From Ceratodon purpureus (taxonomy: Eukaryota; Streptophyta; Bryopsida; Pseudoditrichales; Ditrichaceae), in assembly GCA_014871385.1 (NCBI GenBank), contig CM026422.1, positions 10,354,896 through 10,418,895 on the forward strand: a stretch of 64,000 nt of DNA. Reading direction: 5' to 3'. Each line of letters begins with the position of its first letter. Position 1 is the stretch's first letter. The notes under the pieces were generated by a model. It was not told the origin of the DNA. It saw only the letters and a program-made list of their open reading frames with translations, and ran no database searches. Both the position numbers and the translations under genes were made by a program. Positions 56,563 to 64,000 of the stretch are shown in pieces.

Positions 56563-59098
56563 ATGTTGATGAACAAGAGGGCGAAGATGGCAGCGATGGT
56601 GGACGGCGAGGCGGTGGGCGCCATACTGAGCCACAAAGGCCACATAACCCACATTGGCCATGACACCAATGTGCCGGCCATGGCGTTCCAGCTGGAGCAG
56701 CAGCAGCCGCACACGAATGGGCTCATCGGGGCCACATTTCCGGAGAAGTCGTTGGTGGAGTTGTGCGATGTGAAGGCGCAGCACGACGATCCTCTGAATT
56801 GGGGGAAGGTCGCAGCTGGGCTGGCGGGGAGCCATGTGGAGGAGGTGAAGGCGATGGCGGCGACGTTCTTCGAGTGCCGAGAAGTCGTCCTCGAGGGCGC
56901 CGGGCTGAGCGTCGCGCAGGTCGCTGCCATTGCCCGGAGGCCGCAGGTGAAGGTGGTCCTCGATGCGGCCACCGCCAAGGCGCGCGTGGACGAAAGCTCT
57001 GACTGGGTGCTCTCATGCGCCATGAAGGGCACTGATACTTACGGCGTCACCACAGGTACATCGAAAATCCCCCCCGAAATTCCCCAAAATTCCACCGCAA
57101 TTACCTCTTCACACTCTCCCATTCCAATCGTTGAATTTATGAAACAGAGGAATTGGCTGCCATCAACTCAAACCTGGTTAAACATGCGATGATCTCGTCA
57201 CATTGTATTCTCCTGCAAATCGGAGAGATTTTTCAGTTCGGAATGATTGGGAGTAGCTGATCGGCGATTGGGTGTTTTTTTTTTCGTGTGGAATAGGGTT
57301 TGGTGCGACGTCGCACCGTCGGACGACGCGGGGAGCGGAGTTGCAAACCGAGCTCATTCGGTTTCTGAATGCTGGCATTGTGGGGAAAGGTGATGGCAAT
57401 ACGCTCCCCTCGTCCACCACACGCGCTGCGATGCTGGTGCGGACGAACACGCTCATGCAGGGGTACTCTGGTATCCGATGGGAGATTCTGGACGCGATGA
57501 AGAAGTTGCTGAATGCGAACGTGACACCGAAGTTGCCACTCCGGGGTACGATTACGGCTTCCGGGGATTTGGTCCCCCTGTCTTACATTGCGGGGTGCTT
57601 GACTGGGAGGGCGAATTCAAGAGCTTACACGGGGGACGGGAAGGAGGTGACTGCTGACGAGGCGTTACGGATTGCTGGAGTTGGGAAGCCATTTCAGCTA
57701 GAGCCGAAGGAGGGGTTAGCGCTCGTGAACGGGACGGCGGTGGGGTCGGGGCTGGCCGCCACCGTGTGCTTCGACGCCAATGTGTTGGTCGTGATGGCGG
57801 AGGTTCTGAGTGCGGTGTTCTGCGAGGTCATGCAAGGGAAGCCGGAATTCGCCGATCCGTTGACGCACAAGCTGAAGCACCACCCGGGGCAGATGGAGGC
57901 CGCAGCGATGATGGAGTGGGTGCTGGACGGGAGCAGCTACATGAAAGCGGCGGCGAAGCTGCACGCAACCGATCCGTTGAAGAAGCCGAAGCAGGACCGG
58001 TACGCGCTGCGAACCTCCCCGCAATGGCTCGGGCCCCACATCGAAACCATCCGAACCGCGACCCACGCCATCCAGAGAGAAATCAACTCCGTGAACGACA
58101 ACCCCCTCATCGACGTCGCGCGCGACATGGCGCTCCACGGCGGGAACTTCCAGGGGACGCCAATCGGCGTCTCCATGGACCAACTGCGCCTGTCGGTCGC
58201 GTCCATCGGCAAGCTCATGTTCGCCCAATTCTCCGAGCTCGTCAACGACTTCTATAACAATGGCTTACCCTCAAACCTCTCCGGGGGCCCCAACCCGAGC
58301 CTCGACTACGGCATGAAAGGCGCCGAGATCGCGATGGCGTCCTACACGAGCGAGCTCCAATACCTCGCCAACCCAGTCACCACCCACGTCCAGAGCGCAG
58401 AGCAGCACAACCAGGACGTAAACTCCCTCGGCCTGATCTCCGCGCGCAAAACCTCGGAGGCCATTGAGATCCTCAAGCTCATGACCTCTACCTACCTAGT
58501 CGCCCTCTGCCAAGCGATCGATCTGCGTCACCTGGAGGAGATAATGCAAGCCACCGTGAAGACCGTGGTCGCGAACGCGGCAAAGAAAACGCTCGTCATC
58601 GGCGTCAACGGCGCGCTCCAGCTCGCGCGCTTCTGCGAGAAGGAGCTCCTGCAGGTCGTCGACCACCAACCCATCTTCACCTACATCGACGACGCCTCCA
58701 GCATGGCATATCCCTTAATGCAAAAGCTTCGACAAGTCCTTGTCGACTTCGCCCTCAAGTACAACCAGTGTGACCGAGACGATGGGCTCTCGATCTTCAA
58801 CAAGATCCCGGCGTTCGAAGACGAGGTGAAGTCCCAGCTGGAGCTCAAGGTTCCAGCAGCGCGAGAGAATTTCGACAGCGGAGTGTTCGCAGTGGAGAAC
58901 AGAGTGGAGGACTGCAGGTCGTATCCGTTGTACGAGTTCGTGAGGACGGAGCTCGGCACGCGGCTGCTGACGGGCGAGAAGTCGCAGTCGCCGGGGACCG
59001 ACTTCGAGACGGTTTACGACGCCATGTGCGAGGGCCGGCATGTGGCGCCGTTGTTGAAGGTGCTGGAAGGCTGGCAATTCGCGCCTGGACCGTTCTAA
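56563..59098 (+). CDS. PAL: Phenylalanine ammonia-lyase
   Basis: Two exons, 56563-57055 and 57297-59098, with a 241-bp phase-1 intron (CCACAG|GTACATC ... GAATAG|GGTTTGG), encode 764 residues. The intron lies inside [19 protein letters not shown], the conserved intron site of plant PAL genes. The start is ATG 56563, with a nearby alternative at 56569. Ala252-Ser253-Gly254 in [17 protein letters not shown] forms the MIO electrophile by self-cyclisation, and Tyr160 in the TDTYG loop is the expected catalytic base. Other family blocks are [40 protein letters not shown] and [15 protein letters not shown]. The enzyme deaminates L-phenylalanine to trans-cinnamate in the cytosol, entering phenylpropanoid metabolism. 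The protein is about 50 residues longer than angiosperm PALs, mainly at the N-terminus. The coding sequence is strongly G/C-rich compared with its flanks. Confidence 0.97.
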
Positions 59099-61221
59099 CT
59101 CGTAGTAAGCGTTGGTTGTATAGATCATGTTTGATGAAGAGCGTCATCGCAATTCGATTCGATCGTAAGTTAGCCCTATGTACATCTCGTAGTGGGACTA
59201 ACAATTCATACCAATTTTTTGGCCTCGGGGTGCTACGCCAGGAGTTTGAAACAGAACTTGAGAGTTGGTGATGGTGGTGGTGGTACTGTGTAGATTCAAA
59301 CAATTTAATTTATCATTTGAGGGTGGTCACTAGGAAGGGAGGACTCTACAGTAGATCTGCGTCTTGGAGACTGGAAGCAGCTAAGCTGAGTCTCCGGGAG
59401 GTTTTACTTTAGGAATTGGATATCTAGTGGCTTTGAATTACAGCCATTTTTCATATATGTACTTTTGTAATTTTATTAAGAGTACCGGTACCCATTGATT
59501 TTGATCGAGTCTTCGACGTTGACGAGTATGAAATACGAGTGCAAGACCCCTGCCAAAACGACCACCTTCAACAATACTACGATGCTGTCACCTGTGTTAT
59601 GCACTCTTTAAGAAAGGTTGAGACTACAATGTTCTAGTGTTGTTTAGGATGACGTTAAAGTTTATTGTTAGAGCCTCCATGTGAGGATATCATATAATGC
59701 AAAATGTTGGCATGATCAGGGTCTTTATAGCTGTTCGGTTTTGGTTAGTAGATGTTTAAGATAGCGCTAGGCTGATATGTTTCAGCATGTTCATTTTTCT
59801 TGATGGAAATCAACAGTGAAGTCAGATATATATTTACTACTTGAGTGTCTACAGGTGTTATTTGTCTGCTTCTACTTGTTGCTGTTTCGGTTGGAAATGC
59901 ATCCGCTGATCTACTTCCAACTTGTCTGTGAGTTTAATGAGTTCATTTATTTTTCTCATTGAGAATTTTGCAGTGTCTTGCTCATGACGAGTATCATGGT
60001 CTGCTCTGCCAACCTCCTTTATGGCTGAGCTTCGCAGTTCAAACGTAAAGAGGCATTTTGGATTTCAATTTATTGCAGCTTTGAATCTCATTGATGAGTA
60101 TGACCTTAAGTGGTGAGCGCTAGCATCTGCTGTATTATTGCCTGTTTGAGCAACTACTTCTACCTGCCCCAAAACAGGTTTAATGCTATCCATGACAGAT
60201 CTTGTACATACACTGCCAACAATTCTTTGGAGAATGTTGATTTTCACACTGAAAGAAAAACACTGATGTTTGAATTATTTTTGGTGCCTCTTCAAACTCA
60301 ATTTGGGTTCAAACTTCAATCAGGAATGGGACATTTCAGCTCATGCTGGGTTGAAAGGTATCGACAATACATACGGAAAACTGTCGAGAGTAAGGTATAC
60401 GATACAGTACAGAGCAGTACTACGACAGTGTAACGGTTGGGTGGGTGGCTCACACAACAACGAAGGTGTTCTTCAACAAAGGTGACAGCCTACAGGCCTT
60501 GGGTGTCACAGGAAAGGAAGCTTTATTGATGAGTACCGTAACAGAGTAGCTGGTTCGTGCACCTCCAAAGGAATGTTTGTTTCTTTGGAAAAAATAAGAA
60601 CTGTATTTACTGGGTTTGGTGTTTTTAAAAAAAAAGAAAAAAAAAGAAAAAAAAACCAACAGTGAAAGTAGTCTTGCATGCTTTAAGATATCAACATATA
60701 TTGTTTTTGTTTTTAGACCGTGGTAGACATAGGACTTGGATGGATGTAGCACAAAATGCATTTAATTTTACAATGTAAATATCGGACGAAAAACTAATGC
60801 TGGGGACAGAATGTTTGATAATGAACTCCGGACTCAGAAAAATCATTAGCAACCGGTAATCGTCCCACTAAGGTCATACTCATCAATGAGAACATACAGC
60901 TGTGCGCAGTCAATTTCATGGTTGACCGGTTATCAAAAAATACAGTGGACACTAAGCAAGCTTACGCTGTTTCAGTAAATATTCTCGTCACCAATGTCAA
61001 AATGAATATGTTAGAATAAGCGAAAGATGCTTCTAACGTTCGCGTTACATCCAATGCTCGAAGTGAAATTTATTAGCCAAGCTCTAGATGCTAACTTGGC
61101 CGGGTTTGCCACAAAAGCTGCTCGTACGTGGTAAATGCCCGTTGGAGGACTTCTCCAAGATGCTTGCAGATTCAGAACAGTCGCTGGGCTAAAAATTGCA
61201 GTCAAAAACCGTAGTAGGATG
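59099..61221. other. Convergent intergenic region between PAL and isoamylase
   Basis: 3' flanks of two converging genes. No gene is supported. An inverted-repeat pair (60086-60113 and 60865-60891) is reported separately, and an A-rich run lies at about 60628-60656. Confidence 0.45.
60086..60891. repeat. 27-bp inverted repeat pair enclosing about 800 bp
   Basis: TCTCATTGATGAGTATGACC followed by TTAAGTGG (60086-60113) is matched in reverse complement by CCACTAAGGTCATACTCATC followed by AATGAGA (60865-60891), with one indel. The interior has no gene. It may be the termini of a small DNA element; no clean target duplication was found. Confidence 0.6.
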
Positions 61222-63920
61222 CTAGAATGCCTTTTCGTCTTTCAAAACAAGGACGATTGCGGAATAGCTGATCATGGGGTACAAACTACTATTCAGGAAG
61301 CTCGAGGTTTGTGCCAAGGCCACTTCAATGTTGGGCACATCATCAGTGAGGAAATCGTAGGGACTGGGCTTGGAGGTGTCTATCAAAGGGTACCACTTGG
61401 CTCCTACGCGATCAGGCAACGTGACCATCACTGGTAGGTGGCTGGCATTAAATGCTATGTATAATTCTCGCATCTTTTGGTCAACCTGCAAGCAGATCAA
61501 TACCAAAAGAGACATCAGTAAACAAGGGATCAGTTAGGAAATTAGACATAGATGACTAGTACAAGAAGCCAAGCAGAAATAAGGGTGGTGAAAGATAACT
61601 CAAAACCATAAGTAAGCAGAAAGTAGCAATTAAAGCATAGGGTTGTTATCGTTTCTCAAAGCGCTGCGCCGATGCACAAGAGGCTTAATGCTTACAAAGC
61701 AAAAGAAATTGCATAAAAGCCATGCCTCTGAAGGAGCATAGCGGCCTAGTAAGAAAGAATGGAAGAAATACCAAGGTGAAGGCCACAAATTTGCTAGACT
61801 CCGTCCAGTCAGGAGTACTAGGGAAAATCCCGTGCCATTCAAGCCTCTCTCCCGTGGGAAAATCTCCTAATCTGAGCGACTCTGTTTTTCTGCAAAAATA
61901 TGATCAAGCATCAGATTGGTCCATCTTACTGCATAACTAAAAAGGGAATTAAAAAGTACTACATACAGCCAGACGTCAAATATATCAGCAATCGATTCTA
62001 AGCAGATAAGCCCAACAACATGGCCATGTAGTACAACCTTCGAAAGTTGGTCATGAGACTTGCAAATCTGTGAAATCCATGTGGATCCGCACTTTTGTCG
62101 TCCCACCTAAAATAATTGAGCTACAGCCAAACAGATATACCACGACAGTGAATTTTCGTACAAAAATTTATCATGACATCTTCCCATCACACTCGCAACA
62201 TGTTGAAAACAAATTCAGAATAATATAAGAATTACAAAGATAATGTATATATTAGGACTGTAATCTAGTGATGGTGAGATTTCCGAAAAGGCGCACCATT
62301 CTGCAGATGGGATGAAGAGTTTGTGTATGTGTCAGAAGACAGTAGCAAGTATCACAGAACTTACAAAGTTGTCATGACAGTAGGTGTTGTTATTGCCACC
62401 TTTGGTATGCCCATATTCGTCACCCATGGTGATCATGGGCACTCCCTGCAATACCAGTCCACATTGATAAGATTTTAGTCATTTCGGAATACTAAAACCA
62501 AACATGAACAAATTTACTCTTTAAATTAAGTACAATCTTGAAGCATAGGCTTCAGACTGTACTAAAGATATGTGCTGATATGGTTCGCAATCTGCTATGC
62601 TGCTCTACAAATGCAATTCTTGAAGTAAATCGTTTTGAAGTCTTACTTGTGAAACCATAAGGGCTACAAAAAAGTTTCGAAGCTGCCGTTGTCGCAACCG
62701 CTGAACTTGTATGCTCACATCCTCCCCTTCCTGCCATAAATGGCATTCACATGCAAGATATTACATCATAAGCATGGCAATGTGTTCTTATTCTGCTGAA
62801 TTTTTTTAGAGTAAAGAGCATTGTACACAGACCCTGCGTCGTTTTTAGAAGTAACACTAAAAGAGCCTTCAAGAACAGTAAACACTTCAGTGTAATAAAA
62901 CTACGGAGCATGTAGAATCTCCTACTCTTGGATTTGACATCCGTATCACATAAGAGTCAAAGGAAAATTTGATATGTTACAAAATATGATACATCAGTCA
63001 AGCCAGACAGACACTGCACATAAATAAGACGGCTGTATAGAAATGTACCTCTCCACAGTTCCAACTATTGTTATGATTTTCACCATCATTGTTGTCTTCT
63101 CCATTTGCCAAGTTGTGTTTTTCGTTATATGATACAAGATCCGCTAAAGTGAATCCATCATGAGCTGTTACAAAATTGACGCTATGCCAAGGTTTTCGGC
63201 CTCCTTCCTGCATTTAAATAAAGTAAAGAGAGCAAACATATCGAAGGCTTAATTTTACTTCAACAGAAACTTGACTTGATGGATGCAAATACGGTACTAT
63301 ATTTAGTTCGTTAATTTCTAGTAGCTTTCTCTGTTACAACTTTTCTCGAGACATCCAAATGATCGAGCAAATGATAGCATTCAAGGAGAGTATGGTTGTT
63401 TGACAGAATCGGGAACACTCAGTTTCGTCATCGGAGAATCTAAACATCTGTATCCTGGTCAAGCTTCTTATCTTACACTAGAACTTTGAGTTCAAATTCG
63501 AATGCCATCTAAAGAAAGGAATTGAAATACGGGAAATCAGAATTATCTGGATATAAAAGCCGAAGATACATTATCTAATCGCATTCATCAAAAAATAAAG
63601 CTCTGGATCAGATTCAAACCTGATATAGATGAGGAGACCCACAGAGACACCCAGCAAACATGCCCGCAACTCCTTCTGTTCCCTTGATAAACAAACGAAC
63701 TGCATCTCGAAACTGTAAATCGAACTTCATGTTAGTCAGAGAGAATATTCCATGTTCACAGTAGGACCGCATACCTAATACTCATACAAGAGCAAGCTTT
63801 TCAGGTTGCATGAATGTGCACAGAGATGCATACCTGGCCGTTCCACTCTGACCAAACACCCCAGTGTGGAAAGCTTCCCACTTGATAGAGGCCTCCTGAG
63901 TCCCATGCCTCCGCGATTAG
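61222..63920 (-). CDS. ISA1: Isoamylase-type starch debranching enzyme, ISA1-like (C-terminal eight exons; 5' part outside the window)
   Basis: Minus-strand exons 63920-63834, 63712-63620, 63207-63049, 62730-62647, 62445-62365, 62120-62038, 61889-61772 and 61485-61222 join in matching phase and give 322 residues to a TAG stop at 61222. They carry GH13 isoamylase blocks: [15 protein letters not shown] (catalytic acid Glu in AEAWD), [28 protein letters not shown] (AHDG with the conserved Asp), [64 protein letters not shown] and [16 protein letters not shown]. The NNNTYCHDN and YDFLTDD forms favour ISA1 over ISA3. ISA1 hydrolyses alpha-1,6 branches of pre-amylopectin in plastids, usually in complex with ISA2. 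No break is seen in the portion present. The gene starts beyond position 64000 and converges with PAL. Confidence 0.92.
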
Positions 63921-64000
63921 CTGCCCACAAGCAAAACGGGCTGTAATGAATACCAGCAGCAAATCAGCTCCTCCCTAAAATCAGGTTAATACTGATATTT

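Noticed and set aside
56544..57032. Long minus-strand frame over PAL exon 1
   Set aside because: Shadow of the G/C-rich PAL coding sequence on the opposite strand.
57716..58257. Antisense and alternative frames within PAL exon 2
   Set aside because: Long only because of strong G/C bias at third codon positions; composition (Arg/His-rich) is typical of shadow frames.

Overview
This window looks like nuclear DNA of a land plant, most likely a bryophyte or another seed-free lineage. It has spliced plant genes with short introns, an intronless F-box gene of a kind that is abundant in bryophytes, a PAL gene with one intron at the usual PAL position, and long A/T-rich intergenic tracts with old transposons. 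No alignment could be run, so the species call is an inference.

Layout. A GT47 exostosin/MUR3-like glycosyltransferase gene lies on the plus strand at 1104-3898, followed by a 56-bp tandem satellite (4434-4953). From 6836 to 11546 there is a complete-looking DNA transposon: 67-68 bp terminal inverted repeats built on a 7-bp motif, and a perfect 10-bp target-site duplication. It carries two head-to-head genes: a SWIM zinc-finger ORF (plus) and a broken class-beta DNA methyltransferase-like gene (minus). The 11.5-18.6 kb stretch is A/T-rich and holds a 917-bp element flanked by TTAA and a 334-bp MITE. An F-box gene follows at 18592-19815.

From 23649 to 27752, protein disulfide isomerase exons (a, b and b' regions) run directly into the C-terminal exons of a HAD-IIA hydrolase. 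The junction is a phase-0 intron, so the locus reads as an in-frame chimera that lacks the end of the PDI and the start of the HAD enzyme. The 28-43 kb stretch is repeat-rich. It contains a second TTAA-flanked element (29383-30311), an unidentified coding relic, a Helitron helicase relic (32690-33853), degenerate tRNA-Lys pieces, a MITE and a long-distance inverted repeat. A 3'-truncated, multiply broken Ty1/copia element occupies 43593-47092. A degenerate B3-domain gene (47647-49073) and a third TTAA element (52534-53462) follow.

The right end is ordinary genic DNA: phenylalanine ammonia-lyase (plus, 56563-59098), which makes cinnamate for phenylpropanoids, and the C-terminal eight exons of an ISA1-type isoamylase (minus, 61222-63920, continuing beyond the window), which debranches pre-amylopectin in plastids. 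These two genes converge and have no evident functional link.

The strongest candidates for something new are the methyltransferase/SWIM transposon, the three-copy TTAA element family with piggyBac-like ends, and the PDI::HAD chimera.
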